Below are positions 17,204 through 26,400 of a DNA stretch of 64,000 nt, one piece after another; position 1 is the first letter of the stretch, and the number at the start of each line of letters is the position of its first letter. A program made the position numbers and the translations under genes. This DNA is from Shimia_B sp038528385 (GTDB lineage: Bacteria > Pseudomonadota > Alphaproteobacteria > Rhodobacterales > Rhodobacteraceae). The notes beneath the pieces were generated by a model, which was given only the letters and a program-made list of their open reading frames with translations, was not told the origin of the DNA and did not search any database. The stretch lies in the NCBI GenBank assembly GCA_038528385.1, contig JBCBET010000008.1:92097-156096 (forward strand), given 5' to 3'.

Positions 17204-17401
17204 GACCTCTGCGCGGCGGGGCTGGCGAAGGCGGTGCTGCCAGTCTTTGCGGGGCAGGGGCTCCCGCTCCTCGAGGCGCTCCCCGACCTCACCCACGGGC
17301 AATGGCTCGTGAGCCACCACGAGGCGCGCCATGCCCCGCCCGTGCGCCGGGTGCTCCGGGCGCTGGAGCGGCTCCTCGCGCGGGACGGGCCCCGCAACTG
17401 A
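17204..17401 (+). pseudogene. LysR-family regulator remnant, C-terminal ~65 residues only
   Basis: The frame reads AAGLAKAVLPVFAGQGLPLLEAL, then GQWLVSHHEARHAPPVRRVLRALERLLARD and a stop. This is the end of a LysR substrate-binding domain (GLALLP..., then WLLVHPDLRH.PRVRAV). The DNA-binding domain and most of the effector domain (about 220 residues) are absent. It stands back to back with the broken aldo/keto reductase, with about 20 bp between them. A LysR gene divergent from its target is a common layout, so one deletion probably removed both 5' ends and the shared promoter. Confidence 0.75.
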
Positions 17402-17438
17402 AAACGCCGCCCCCGTTGGTCTCCGTGGGACGGCGTTT
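17401..17438. terminator. hairpin between the LysR remnant and the BCCT gene
   Basis: An 8-bp stem (AAACGCCG with CGGCGTTT) with a 21-base loop and short A and T runs on both sides. It can serve both strands. For the BCCT gene it lies 22 bases after the stop codon. Confidence 0.7.
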
Positions 17439-17459
17439 CCGATGCGTGGGTTGGAGGGT

Positions 17460-19151
17460 CTACTCCGCGACGACCGGCGCGTCGGGTTCCGTCGTCGTGG
17501 GCACGCCCTGCCGCTCGCGGCGGGCATCGTTGTAGATCGCCTTCACCAGCGCGACGCCTTGCAGCACCATCACCACCGAAAAGGGCAGCGCCCCGATCAC
17601 CATGGCCGTCTGGATCGCGCGGAGGCCGCCGGCGGGGTCGCTCTCCGTCGCACCCGCGATGAGGAGGCCCGCCACCACCGCGCCGAGCGCGATGCCCCAG
17701 AAGTAGATATGGGGGCGGGCCTTCGGGCCCTCGTCGCCGGCCGCGTTGATCGTGTTGACGATGAGCACGGCACTATCCGCCGTGGTCACGAGATAGGTGA
17801 GCAGGAGCACCACGATCACCATGGACATCAGGTAGCCCAGGATGCCCGGCAGCATGTAGACGACGGCGGCGAAGATCTTGTCCCCGTCCGGCGCGTTGTT
17901 GATGAGGCCGTCGGCCCCGCCCGTGAGCTCGAGATCGATCGCCGTGCCGCCGGCCCAGGTGAACCAGACAAAGCACATGAGCGAGGGCACGATGATCGCG
18001 CCCAGCACGAATTCCCGGATCGTCCGACCCTTGGAAATGCGCGCCAGGAAGAGGCCCACGAAAGGCGCGAACGCGATCCACCAGGCCCAGTAGAAGACGG
18101 TCCAGCCGCCCTGCCAGCCTTCGAGCTGCGTGGCGACCGAGCCTTCCACCCCGTCACCCTGCCAGACGGTGAACATCATCGAGGGGAGCGCGACCACATA
18201 GTCCCAGACTCCGAAGATGAGCGCCTGCAGGCCAAAGAACGTCGACCCGAAGAACAGGAAGAAGAGAAGGAGGAAGATCGAGAGCCCCATGTTGAGGTTC
18301 GAGAGCCACTTGATCCCCTTGCCCACGCCCGAGAGCGCCGACAGCGTGGAAAGGCCCATGATCACAACGATCGCCACGAGGACACCGGTCACATTGGCCG
18401 TGCCCGCCTCGTTCGTGAGGCCGCCGATGCCGATGCGCTGGAGACCGGCCACGAACTGCTCCACGCCGAAGCCCAGCGTCTGCGCCACGCCGAGGATGGT
18501 GGCCACCACGGCCACGATATCCACCAGGGACCCGAGCGGCCCGGCGAGCGCCTTGCCGAAGAGCGGCGTGAGCGAGGAGCGCATGGTGAGCGGCAATCCG
18601 CGGCGATAGCAGAAGAAGCCGAGCGCGAGGCCCGCCACCGCGTAGGACGCCCAGGCCCCGAGACCCCAATGAAGGAACGACCACTTGTAGGCGTTGCGGA
18701 TATTGTCCTCCGCGCCGCCGGTGGCGAGACCCTTGATGACGTCGGGGTTGTTGCCGAAGTGGTAGACGGGCTCGGCCACGGCCCAGGTGAGCATGCCCAC
18801 GCCGATGCCTGCGCCGAACATCATGGAAAACCACGAGAAGTTGGAAAACTCAGGCGTGTCACCATCGAGCCCGAGCTTGAGCCGTCCGGCCGCGGGCCAG
18901 AGCGCGAGGCCAAAGCACAAGATGATGAAGAATGCGACGATGTAGATGTACCAGGAGGCGGTATTGGACAGGATGAAGCTGTTGATCGTGTTCAGGATCG
19001 TCCCGGCCTGCTCCGGAAAGACCACGGCCCACACGACGAGGGCCGCGATGATGATCTTTGATATGACGGCGACATTCTTGGAAAAACCCGAATAAAAACC
19101 GCTAGTTGCGGTCTTGATATCGAGCTCCATGAGAGGAGGTTTGATGGACAT
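17460..19151 (-). CDS. BCCT-family transporter
   Basis: 563 residues from the ATG at 19151 (GGGAG upstream); a TTG 60 bases further up is less likely. Twelve hydrophobic segments are expected and visible across the protein. The family signature region is present around residues 115-150 (GAGIGVGMLTWAVAEPVYHFG) and later (NAYKWSFLHWGLGAWASYAV). BCCT carriers bring in betaine, choline, carnitine or DMSP by sodium or proton symport in the inner membrane. The substrate cannot be read from the sequence. No betaine catabolic genes are adjacent. Confidence 0.9.
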   Translation of the reverse strand: MSIKPPLMELDIKTATSGFYSGFSKNVAVISKIIIAALVVWAVVFPEQAGTILNTINSFILSNTASWYIYIVAFFIILCFGLALWPAAGRLKLGLDGDTPEFSNFSWFSMMFGAGIGVGMLTWAVAEPVYHFGNNPDVIKGLATGGAEDNIRNAYKWSFLHWGLGAWASYAVAGLALGFFCYRRGLPLTMRSSLTPLFGKALAGPLGSLVDIVAVVATILGVAQTLGFGVEQFVAGLQRIGIGGLTNEAGTANVTGVLVAIVVIMGLSTLSALSGVGKGIKWLSNLNMGLSIFLLLFFLFFGSTFFGLQALIFGVWDYVVALPSMMFTVWQGDGVEGSVATQLEGWQGGWTVFYWAWWIAFAPFVGLFLARISKGRTIREFVLGAIIVPSLMCFVWFTWAGGTAIDLELTGGADGLINNAPDGDKIFAAVVYMLPGILGYLMSMVIVVLLLTYLVTTADSAVLIVNTINAAGDEGPKARPHIYFWGIALGAVVAGLLIAGATESDPAGGLRAIQTAMVIGALPFSVVMVLQGVALVKAIYNDARRERQGVPTTTEPDAPVVAE

Positions 19152-19362
19152 GCGGACTCCCGATTTTTCTTGTTGTGGCGGCATGACATCACATGCGTCT
19201 CCGTTCCCCAAGGATTTTCTCGGAGCGCCGAAAAACGTGGCACGCGCCGCGCGCCCGAGAGGCGCGACGCGGGCGGCGTCGATCCGGCGAGAATGCGGGC
19301 GATTTTGCTCGCCCGCGCCTTGGGCTAGGACGGCTGCTGGCGGTAGCTGGCGGCGGCGGTCC

Positions 19363-20109
19363 CTAGAGCGGCCGCAGGCTGTCGAGCACCGGGTAAAACG
19401 CGCTCGGATGCACGTCGGTGTCTCTCCAAAGGAGCAGGATCGTCACCGTCTCCGCGCCCAACACATAGGCGCGGTAGATCATCGCCATGTCGCCCTCCGG
19501 GAGCGCCTGCTGCCCCACCGTTTGCGCCGCGGAGCTCACACCCGGCACGGTGATCGTCTCCGGCTCCGTCAGGAAGGTGAGGTCGAAGCCCACCACACGC
19601 ATCATGAGGGTGTTCTCCTCCATGATGCCCTGCAGGACGGCGATGGGGACGATGGCGTCGGGCGCCTGTGTCTCCTGGCTGAAGATGTGGACGCGCAGGC
19701 CCGCGGGGCCGTCCGCGGCGTCGGAGGTGAAATTGGCCACGCGGGTCACGTCCCCCAGCGCGGCAAAGCTTTCGCCCGCGGCGCTGACCTCAGAAGGCGT
19801 CATCGCGCGCCAGTCGGTGGGGATCTGCATTTCCACCGCGCGCCCGGCCAGCGTCACGGGGGTGAGCGCGCCATCGTAGGCCGCCGCGCTTTCGCCGGTG
19901 AAGACATCCTCGAGGCCCGGGCCGCTCGGCCCATCCGACATCACCACGAGGAGCCCCGCAACCCCGAGGAGCGCCGCAGCCCCCACCCAGAGCAGCCAGC
20001 TCGTCCCCTTGCGCTTCCGCTCGGCCCGGGACCGCGCCTCGGGCTGTTGCGGGCTGGCACGGTTTGCCTCGATCCGGGCCAGTCGTTCCGCGAATTCCGT
20101 GCTTGGCAT
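19363..20109 (-). CDS. hypothetical single-pass membrane protein
   Basis: 248 residues from the ATG at 20109, which has GGAGG five bases upstream. The N-terminal ~35 residues are charged and cytoplasmic. One membrane segment follows (SWLLWVGAAALLGVAGLLVVM), then a ~190-residue domain that would face the periplasm. No known domain is recognised. The outer part looks like a compact beta-rich fold (VEMQIPTDWRAMTP, VHIFSQETQAPDAIVPIAVLQ). It lies downstream of tyrS in the same direction, 127 bp away, and may be cotranscribed. Confidence 0.75.
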   Translation of the reverse strand: MPSTEFAERLARIEANRASPQQPEARSRAERKRKGTSWLLWVGAAALLGVAGLLVVMSDGPSGPGLEDVFTGESAAAYDGALTPVTLAGRAVEMQIPTDWRAMTPSEVSAAGESFAALGDVTRVANFTSDAADGPAGLRVHIFSQETQAPDAIVPIAVLQGIMEENTLMMRVVGFDLTFLTEPETITVPGVSSAAQTVGQQALPEGDMAMIYRAYVLGAETVTILLLWRDTDVHPSAFYPVLDSLRPL

Positions 20110-20236
20110 GGGGCCTCCAGACAATCTTCCTGTGCGCGCCGCCGTCCCGCTCTTGGCGGGATAGCGTGCCGCGTCATTGCTCGCGCACGCGATATCCTGG
20201 AAAATCGGCGGAACTATGGCCGGCCGCGCCCGGACG

Positions 20237-21520
20237 CTAGCCGATTTGGACGAGAGCGTGGCGTTTTTTGCCCGCCGAAAGCTTCACCGGGCGCGCCAGC
20301 GCCGCAGCGTCGAGCATGAGGCCCGCATCGGTGAGCGGGGCATCGTCGAGGCGCGCGCCATTCTCGGCGATGAGGCGCTTGGCTTCCTTGCCGGATTTCG
20401 CGAGGCCCGCCCGCGTGATGAGCTGCACGATGGAGATCCCGTCGCCCACATCGGCGGCAGAGAGGGTCAATGTCGGCAGGTCATCGCCCACGCCGCCCTT
20501 CTCGAAGACTTCCCGCGCGGTGGCTTCTGCGGCCGCCGCGGCCTCCGCGCCGTGGAGGAGCGTCGTCACCTCGTTGGCGAGGGTGATCTTGGTCGCGTTG
20601 ATCTCCGCGCCCGCGAGCGCGCCCATGCGTTCGCATTCCTCCACCGGCAGTTCCGTGAAAAGCTTGAGGAAGCGGCCCGTATCGGCGTCGGTCGTGTTGC
20701 GCCAGAACTGCCAGAATTCGTAGGGCGAGAGCATGTCGCCGTTGAGCCAGACCGCGCCGCCCGCGCTCTTGCCCATCTTGCGACCGTCGGACGTGGTGAG
20801 GAGCGGGGTGGTGAGGCCGAAGATCTCCGTCTCCGCCACGCGGCGGGTGAGGTCGATCCCGTTGACGATATTGCCCCACTGGTCGGAGCCGCCCATTTGC
20901 AGGAGGCAGCCGTAGCGCCGGTTGAGCTCCAGGAAGTCGTAGGCCTGCAGGATCATGTAGTTGAACTCGAGGAAGCTCAGGCTCTGCTCCCGGTCGAGGC
21001 GGCTCTTGACGCTTTCGAAGGAGAGCATCCGGTTCACCGAGAAGTGCCGTCCGATATCGCGCAGGAAGTCGAGGTAGTTCAGCCCGTCGAGCCATTCGGC
21101 GTTGTTAAGCATCAGGGCAGCGTTTTCACGACCTACCGCTTCGCTGCTTGAGGGCATTTCACCCGGCTCATAGGCGATCAGCTTGGCGAAGACCTGGCGC
21201 ATGCCCGCGATGTTGGCGTCGATCTGCTCGGGCCCGAGGAGCGGCCGCTCATCGGAGCGGAAGGACGGATCGCCCACCTTCGTCGTGCCACCGCCCATGA
21301 GCGTGATGGGCTTGTGCCCCGTCTTCTGGAGCCAGCGCAGCACCATGATGTTCATCAGGTGCCCCACATGGAGCGACTGCGCCGTGGCGTCGTAGCCAAT
21401 GTAGGCCGGCACCGTCCCCGCCACCATCGCCTCGTCCAGCGCCTGCAGGTCGGTGCAATCCGCCAGGAAGCCCCGCTCGACCATGACCGAGAGAAACTCC
21501 GATTTCGGGTGATACGTCAT
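20237..21520 (-). CDS. tyrS: tyrosyl-tRNA synthetase
   Basis: 427 residues, class I. The HIGH-type motif is HVGH (AQSLHVGHLMNI) and the KMSKS-type motif is KMGKS (GRKMGKSAGG). The tyrosine pocket (YIGYDATA, YDFLELNRRYGCLLQMGGSDQWGNI) is intact. The C-terminus carries an S4 RNA-binding domain (ISIVQLITRAGLAKSGKEAKRLI). It charges tRNA-Tyr in the cytoplasm. It diverges from anmK across 69 bp. Confidence 0.97.
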   Translation of the reverse strand: MTYHPKSEFLSVMVERGFLADCTDLQALDEAMVAGTVPAYIGYDATAQSLHVGHLMNIMVLRWLQKTGHKPITLMGGGTTKVGDPSFRSDERPLLGPEQIDANIAGMRQVFAKLIAYEPGEMPSSSEAVGRENAALMLNNAEWLDGLNYLDFLRDIGRHFSVNRMLSFESVKSRLDREQSLSFLEFNYMILQAYDFLELNRRYGCLLQMGGSDQWGNIVNGIDLTRRVAETEIFGLTTPLLTTSDGRKMGKSAGGAVWLNGDMLSPYEFWQFWRNTTDADTGRFLKLFTELPVEECERMGALAGAEINATKITLANEVTTLLHGAEAAAAAEATAREVFEKGGVGDDLPTLTLSAADVGDGISIVQLITRAGLAKSGKEAKRLIAENGARLDDAPLTDAGLMLDAAALARPVKLSAGKKRHALVQIG

Positions 21521-21589
21521 TTGCCTTGCTCCGCGGGGTGCTGCGCGGCATGCCTATAGGAAAGATGGGCGGGCAGGGGAAGTGGTGGC

Positions 21590-22654
21590 GTGCGGGTGAT
21601 CGGGACGATGTCGGGAACCTCGCTCGACGGGGTCGACGCGGCGGTGCTGGAGACCGACGGCGTGGATATCCAGGGCTTCGGCCCCACGGCCTACCGCGCC
21701 TATGCCGAGGATGAGCGCGCCGTGTTGCGTGCGGCCCTGGGCTCCTGGCGGGCCGATGATGCGGCGGCCCTCGTGGAGGCGGCCCATGAGGAGCTCCTGC
21801 GCGGCTTCGAGCCGCCCGATCTCGTGGGCTTCCACGGCCAGACGCTGGCCCATGACCCCGGCGGGCACGGCACCTACCAGGCGGGCGACGGCGCGCAGCT
21901 CGCCGATACGCTGGGCTGGCCCGTGGCGTGGGACTTCCGCACGGCGGACGTGCAGATGGGCGGGCAGGGCGCACCGCTGGCGCCCTTCTATCACTGGGCT
22001 TGTGCGCGCTGGGCAGGCTGCGAGCGTCCGGTGGCCTTTCTCAATCTCGGCGGCGTGGGCAATCTCACCTGGGTGGATCCAGCGAGCGACGTGCCCCAGG
22101 CGCCGGGCGTGCTCCTGGCCTTCGATACCGGGCCGGCCAATGCGCCCCTCGATGACCTCCTGCGCGCGCGGCGCGGGGAGGCGCGGGACGAGGGCGGGGC
22201 GCTCGCGCGGGAGGGCGCCGTGGACATGGCGCTCATCGAGCATTTCCTCGGCCATCCTTACTTTTCAAGGGTCGCGCCCAAATCTCTCGACCGGGATGCC
22301 TTCGCGACGGCGCTCGATGTCTCGGACTTGTCCGACGCCGATGCCGCGGCCACGCTCACGGCGGCGGTGGCGGCGAGTGTGAGCCTCGCCCTCGAGGCCT
22401 GCCCCGCACCGCCCGAGCGCCTCTTCGTCACCGGCGGCGGGCGCCACAACGCCACGATGATGGAGATGATCGCCGCGGGCGCCGACTGCCCCGTGCTGCC
22501 GGTCGAGGAGATCGGCCTCGACGGCGACATGCTCGAGGCGCAGGCCTTCGCCTACCTCGCCGCCCGCGTGGCGCAGGGGATGCCGACATCCTGCCCGGGC
22601 ACGACCGGGGTCATGGCGGTGGTGGGCGGCGGGATCGTCTCCCGCCCTGCGTGA
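21590..22654 (+). CDS. anmK: anhydro-N-acetylmuramic acid kinase
   Basis: 354 residues starting at a GTG. The first residues, RVIGTMSGTSLDGVDAAVLE, are the family's ATP and substrate loop. GFHGQTLAHDP, FLNLGGVGNLTWVD and FDTGPANAPLDDLL follow. It phosphorylates and opens anhydroMurNAc from cell-wall turnover to give MurNAc-6-phosphate. No other recycling gene is adjacent. It is divergent from tyrS and converges with the cupin gene, 46 bp away. Confidence 0.95.
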   Translation: MRVIGTMSGTSLDGVDAAVLETDGVDIQGFGPTAYRAYAEDERAVLRAALGSWRADDAAALVEAAHEELLRGFEPPDLVGFHGQTLAHDPGGHGTYQAGDGAQLADTLGWPVAWDFRTADVQMGGQGAPLAPFYHWACARWAGCERPVAFLNLGGVGNLTWVDPASDVPQAPGVLLAFDTGPANAPLDDLLRARRGEARDEGGALAREGAVDMALIEHFLGHPYFSRVAPKSLDRDAFATALDVSDLSDADAAATLTAAVAASVSLALEACPAPPERLFVTGGGRHNATMMEMIAAGADCPVLPVEEIGLDGDMLEAQAFAYLAARVAQGMPTSCPGTTGVMAVVGGGIVSRPA

Positions 22655-22700
22655 CCCGACGGGACGGAGACCCCGCGCCGCGCAGCCAAGGCGCCCGGCC

Positions 22701-23177
22701 TCAGGTGCTGCGCAGGATGTCGAAGCCTTCGGGCGCGAGCTCGAAGCCATCGAACTCGAAGCCAGGCGAGACGGTGCAGCCCACGAGCGTGTACGCGCCC
22801 GTCGTGCGCGCGGCCTGCCAGTGTCCCTTCGGCACCACGATCTGCGGCGTCTCCCCGGCGCTGAGATCGGGGCCGAGCTGGTGATCCCGCGCCGGACCCG
22901 CCTCGCTCGTGGCCATGGAGAGGATGAGCGGCGCGCCAGCGTAGAAGTGCCAGATCTCGGCGGCGTCCACGCGGTGCCAGTGGCTCACTTCCCCGTCGCG
23001 CAATAGGAAATAGATGCACGTCCCCGACGCGCGCCCCGCGCCGCCGGTCTCCCGCCAGGTCTCCTTGTACCAGCCCCCCTCCGGATGGGGCTGAAGCTCC
23101 AGCCGGGAGATGATCTGTTCGGGGGTCATGGTCGCCGTCAGTCCGGTGCGGACGGCGGAAATGTCGTGCGGGGTCAT
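22701..23177 (-). CDS. cupin protein, DUF985 family
   Basis: 158 residues from the ATG at 23177. Its ATG overlaps the stop of the HAD gene (ATGA), so the two are coupled. The family core is clear: LELQPHPEGGWYKETW, TCIYFLLRDGEVSHWHRVDAAEIWHFYAGAPL with the metal-type His residues, and the closing VGCTVSPGFEFDGFEL. DUF985 proteins are small single-domain cupins of unknown function; some bind metal or sugar-like ligands. Confidence 0.88.
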   Translation of the reverse strand: MTPHDISAVRTGLTATMTPEQIISRLELQPHPEGGWYKETWRETGGAGRASGTCIYFLLRDGEVSHWHRVDAAEIWHFYAGAPLILSMATSEAGPARDHQLGPDLSAGETPQIVVPKGHWQAARTTGAYTLVGCTVSPGFEFDGFELAPEGFDILRST

Positions 23178-23854
23178 GGAAGGGCCTCGGCGAGTTCTTC
23201 GAAATCTGCAGCGCAGATGTCCCAATCCGCGCTCGGTTCAAGGTCGGTCGTCTGATCCGGCCCGTGCTCCCGCGGGCGGGGCACGAAGGCGGTGGCGAGG
23301 CCCGCGGCGCGCGCGGCAGCGAGATCGTCGTTGTGGGCCGCGACCATCATCACCCGGGCAGGCGGGAGGTCGAGCGCCTCGCAGGCGGCCTGATACACTA
23401 CCGACGCGGGTTTGTAAGCCCGGGCGATCTCCGCCCCGAGGATGCAATCCCAGGGCAGGCCGGCATAGCGCGCGAGCCGCGTCATGAGCGCGATGGAGCC
23501 ATTGGAACAGGGCGCGACGATCCGGTGGGCCTTGATCCGCTCGAGCCCCGGCAGGACATCGGGCCAGGGGTCGAGCCTCTCCCAGGCGGCGTTCAGCTCC
23601 GCCGGCGCTGCGACCCCGAAGCGCGCCGCAACGCGGCTCATGTTCTCGGCGTGGAGGGTGTCGAGCCGCACATAGCCGCGCGCGCCGGTTCGGACGTTCT
23701 CCATCGCGGGCTGGTATTCTGCCCGCCAGGCATCGGCGAAGGCCAGCGCATCGACGTCGAGCACGCGCGCCACCTCGCGCGCAAGTGACCGCCGCCAGTC
23801 GACACAGGTGCCGAAGACATCGAATATAAGCGCAGAGGGAGACAGGCGGGCCAT
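23174..23854 (-). CDS. haloacid dehalogenase type II family hydrolase
   Basis: 226 residues. The nucleophile Asp12 lies in LIFDVFGTCVDW, close to the FDAYGTLFD of L-2-haloacid dehalogenases, and an Arg follows at the expected place (DWRRSL). The Ser-Asn motif (PCSNGSIAL), the Lys in AYKPASVVYQ and the acidic motif (MMVAAHNDDLAAARAAGL) are all in order. It may remove halogen from short 2-halo acids, though many relatives act on phosphorylated substrates. It is coupled to the DUF985 cupin. A haloperoxidase elsewhere in the window makes dehalogenation an attractive idea, not evidence. Confidence 0.85.
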   Translation of the reverse strand: MARLSPSALIFDVFGTCVDWRRSLAREVARVLDVDALAFADAWRAEYQPAMENVRTGARGYVRLDTLHAENMSRVAARFGVAAPAELNAAWERLDPWPDVLPGLERIKAHRIVAPCSNGSIALMTRLARYAGLPWDCILGAEIARAYKPASVVYQAACEALDLPPARVMMVAAHNDDLAAARAAGLATAFVPRPREHGPDQTTDLEPSADWDICAADFEELAEALP

Positions 23855-23892
23855 CGCGTGAGTATGGGGCCCCCGGGTGAGATGGGGAAGGC

Positions 23893-24954
23893 ATGGGACG
23901 ATATCTGATCGTGGGCGCGGGGCTCGTCGGGGCCGCGTTGGCGGAGCGTTTGGCGCGCGCGGAGGCGGAGGTGGTCGTGGTCGCCGAGGGGCCCGGGCGG
24001 GCCACGGAGGCCTCCTTCGGCTGGCTGAATGCGAGCACGGCGCGCGACCCGACCTATGTCGCGCTGCGCGCGGCGGGGCTCGCGGCCTGGCGGCGCCGCG
24101 CGCCCGACCTCGGCGCTACCGCGCCGGCCTGGTCCGGCACGCTCGCCTTGGATGCTCCGGGCGATGCCGGGGAGCTCGCGGCGCTCGGTCGCGACCTCGC
24201 GCGGCTCGACCCCGCCGCGGTCAGCGCCCTCGAGCCCGCGCTCGCCGTTTCAGGCCCCGCCCTGCGCTTCCCGAGGGAGGGCGCGATTGCGCCCGGACCC
24301 GCGGCGCGGAAACTGCTTTCTCTCGCGGCCGCGAACGGCGCGCGGCTGCTTCTCGGGCAGCGGGTCCTCTCGATCCTCGCCGATGACGGCGAGGCCGTCG
24401 GCGTGGAGACGTCCTCGGGCCTCGTCCTCGCCGATCACACGATCCTCGCCGCGGGCACGGGCGTGGCGGAGCTCCTGGCGCCCCTGGCGGTCGCGCTGCC
24501 CCTGCGCCACCGCCCGGGCGAGCTCCTCATCACGGCACCGGCGCCCGCCATGCTGCGCCACGTCCTCGTGACGCCGGAGCGCGAGATCCGGCAGGACGCC
24601 ACCGGCCGCTTCCTGATCCCGTCCTCCCCGGCGCCGGCCGCCCACGGTGCCGTTACCGGCCTCGAGCGTCCCTTCGACATGGACGACATCGCCCGGGCCT
24701 CGCTCGCGGTGCTCCGCCGGTTCCTGCCCGTGGGCGATCTGGACTACGAATGCATCCTCTCCGCCGCGCGCCCGGTGCCGGGCGACGGGCTGCCGGTCAT
24801 CGGCCCCACGGGCATCGATGGCCTCTCGCTCGCGGTCATGCATTCGGGCGCCACGCTCGCCGCCATCGCGGCAGAGCTCCTCGCCGATGAACTCAAAACG
24901 GGCATATCGCAGGACCTGCTCGCGCCGTATCGCCTCACGCGGTTCCGGACCTGA
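23893..24954 (+). CDS. FAD-dependent oxidoreductase (DAO family)
   Basis: 353 residues. An N-terminal FAD-binding Rossmann motif (YLIVGAGLVGAALAERLARAEAEVVVV) is followed by a D-amino-acid-oxidase-like fold and the late FAD contact (AARPVPGDGLPVIGPTGIDGLSLAVMHSGATLA). It probably oxidises an amine or amino acid, but the substrate is unknown. It diverges from the HAD-cupin pair across 38 bp. The start has GGGGAAGG very close to the ATG. Confidence 0.85.
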   Translation: MGRYLIVGAGLVGAALAERLARAEAEVVVVAEGPGRATEASFGWLNASTARDPTYVALRAAGLAAWRRRAPDLGATAPAWSGTLALDAPGDAGELAALGRDLARLDPAAVSALEPALAVSGPALRFPREGAIAPGPAARKLLSLAAANGARLLLGQRVLSILADDGEAVGVETSSGLVLADHTILAAGTGVAELLAPLAVALPLRHRPGELLITAPAPAMLRHVLVTPEREIRQDATGRFLIPSSPAPAAHGAVTGLERPFDMDDIARASLAVLRRFLPVGDLDYECILSAARPVPGDGLPVIGPTGIDGLSLAVMHSGATLAAIAAELLADELKTGISQDLLAPYRLTRFRT

Positions 24955-25056
24955 CGCCCGCCCGAGCCGCGCGGCGGCGCGCAGCCCCCCGCTTCTTTGT
25001 GCCCCGTACTTCCGCCGGAGGCCGGTCCTGCCCGCGCGCCCGCCGCGGAGCACGCC

Positions 25057-26334
25057 TCAACCGCGCAGGATCGAGGTCCCGGCATAGGTCGCCGCCTCGC
25101 CCAGCGCTTCCTCGATGCGGATGAGCTGGTTGTACTTCGCAAGCCGGTCCGAGCGCGCCAGCGAGCCCGTCTTGATCTGTCCGCAATTGGTGGCCACGGC
25201 GAGATCGGCGATGGTGGCGTCCTCGGTCTCGCCGGAGCGGTGCGACATCACGCAGGTCATGCGGCTGCGATGGGCGAGGTCCACGGCCGCCAGCGTCTCG
25301 GTGAGCGATCCGATCTGGTTCACCTTCACGAGGAGCGCGTTGGCCGCGCCCTTCTCGATCCCGGTCTCGAGGCGCGCGGGGTTCGTCACGAAGAGGTCGT
25401 CGCCCACGAGCTGCACCTTGTCGCCCAGCGCCTCGGTGAGCGCGACCCAGCCCTCCCAGTCATCCTCGCCCATTCCGTCCTCGATGGAGATGATGGGATA
25501 GTCCGCCACGAGCTTGGCGAGGTAGTCGGCATTCTCCTCGGAGGTGAGCGAGAGGCCTTCGCCGGCCATCTCGTAGCTGCCGTTCTTGTGGTACTCGGTC
25601 GCGGCGGCATCGAGGGCGAGGAACATCTCCTCGCCCGGCTTGAAGCCCGCCTTCTCCACGCTCTTCAGGATGAAATCGAGCGCCTCGCGGGAGGAGCTGA
25701 TATTGGGGGCGAAGCCGCCCTCGTCGCCGATCCCGGTGGAGAGCCCCGCGGCCTTCAGCTCCGATTTCAGCGTGTGAAAGACCTCCGAGCCCATGCGCAC
25801 CGCCTCGCGGATATTGGCGGCGGCCACGGGCATGATCATGAATTCCTGGATGTCGATGGGGTTGTCGGCATGCTCGCCGCCATTGAGGATGTTCATCATC
25901 GGCACCGGCAGCACCCGCGCGGAGGTCCCGCCCACGTAGCGGTAGAGCGGCTGCTCGCAGTATTCGGCGGCGGCCTTGGCGGCGGCGAGAGAGACGCCGA
26001 GGATGGCGTTGGCGCCGAGGCGTCCCTTGTTGTCGGTCCCGTCGAGCTCGATCATGGTGGCGTCGAGCATGACCTGTTCGGTGGCGTCCATCCCTGCGAG
26101 CGCGTCCGCGATCTCGCCGTTCACGGCCGCCACGGCCTCCAGCACGCCCTTGCCCTTGTAGCGGGATGTGTCGCCGTCGCGGCGCTCCACGGCCTCGTAG
26201 GCCCCGGTGGAGGCGCCCGAGGGGACGGCGGCGCGGCCCATGGAGCCGTCTTCTAGCGTGACATCGACCTCCACGGTGGGGTTGCCCCGGCTGTCGAGGA
26301 TTTCGCGGGCGAAGATGTCGATGATGGCGCTCAT
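25057..26334 (-). CDS. eno: enolase
   Basis: 425 residues, standard length. It converts 2-phosphoglycerate to phosphoenolpyruvate. The N-terminal EILDSRGNPTVEVDV, the Mg ligand regions (LALDAAATEYHKNG, SIEDGMGEDDWEGW, LVGDDLFVTN) and the signature LLVKVNQIGSLTET are present. The end SHRSGETEDATIADLAVATNCGQIKTGS is typical. It is a single gene between a DMT carrier and an FAD oxidoreductase, away from pgk-fba. Confidence 0.97.
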   Translation of the reverse strand: MSAIIDIFAREILDSRGNPTVEVDVTLEDGSMGRAAVPSGASTGAYEAVERRDGDTSRYKGKGVLEAVAAVNGEIADALAGMDATEQVMLDATMIELDGTDNKGRLGANAILGVSLAAAKAAAEYCEQPLYRYVGGTSARVLPVPMMNILNGGEHADNPIDIQEFMIMPVAAANIREAVRMGSEVFHTLKSELKAAGLSTGIGDEGGFAPNISSSREALDFILKSVEKAGFKPGEEMFLALDAAATEYHKNGSYEMAGEGLSLTSEENADYLAKLVADYPIISIEDGMGEDDWEGWVALTEALGDKVQLVGDDLFVTNPARLETGIEKGAANALLVKVNQIGSLTETLAAVDLAHRSRMTCVMSHRSGETEDATIADLAVATNCGQIKTGSLARSDRLAKYNQLIRIEEALGEAATYAGTSILRG

Positions 26335-26400
26335 GGCGGGGCTCCCTGCTGTCCGATACCTGCGCGCTTAACAGGCCCGGGCGCGGGTTTCAAAGGAGGC

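Noticed and set aside
23174..23854. Linking the HAD protein and the haloperoxidase into a halogen pathway
   Set aside because: They are about 7 kb apart in separate transcripts, and HAD specificity cannot be told from sequence.
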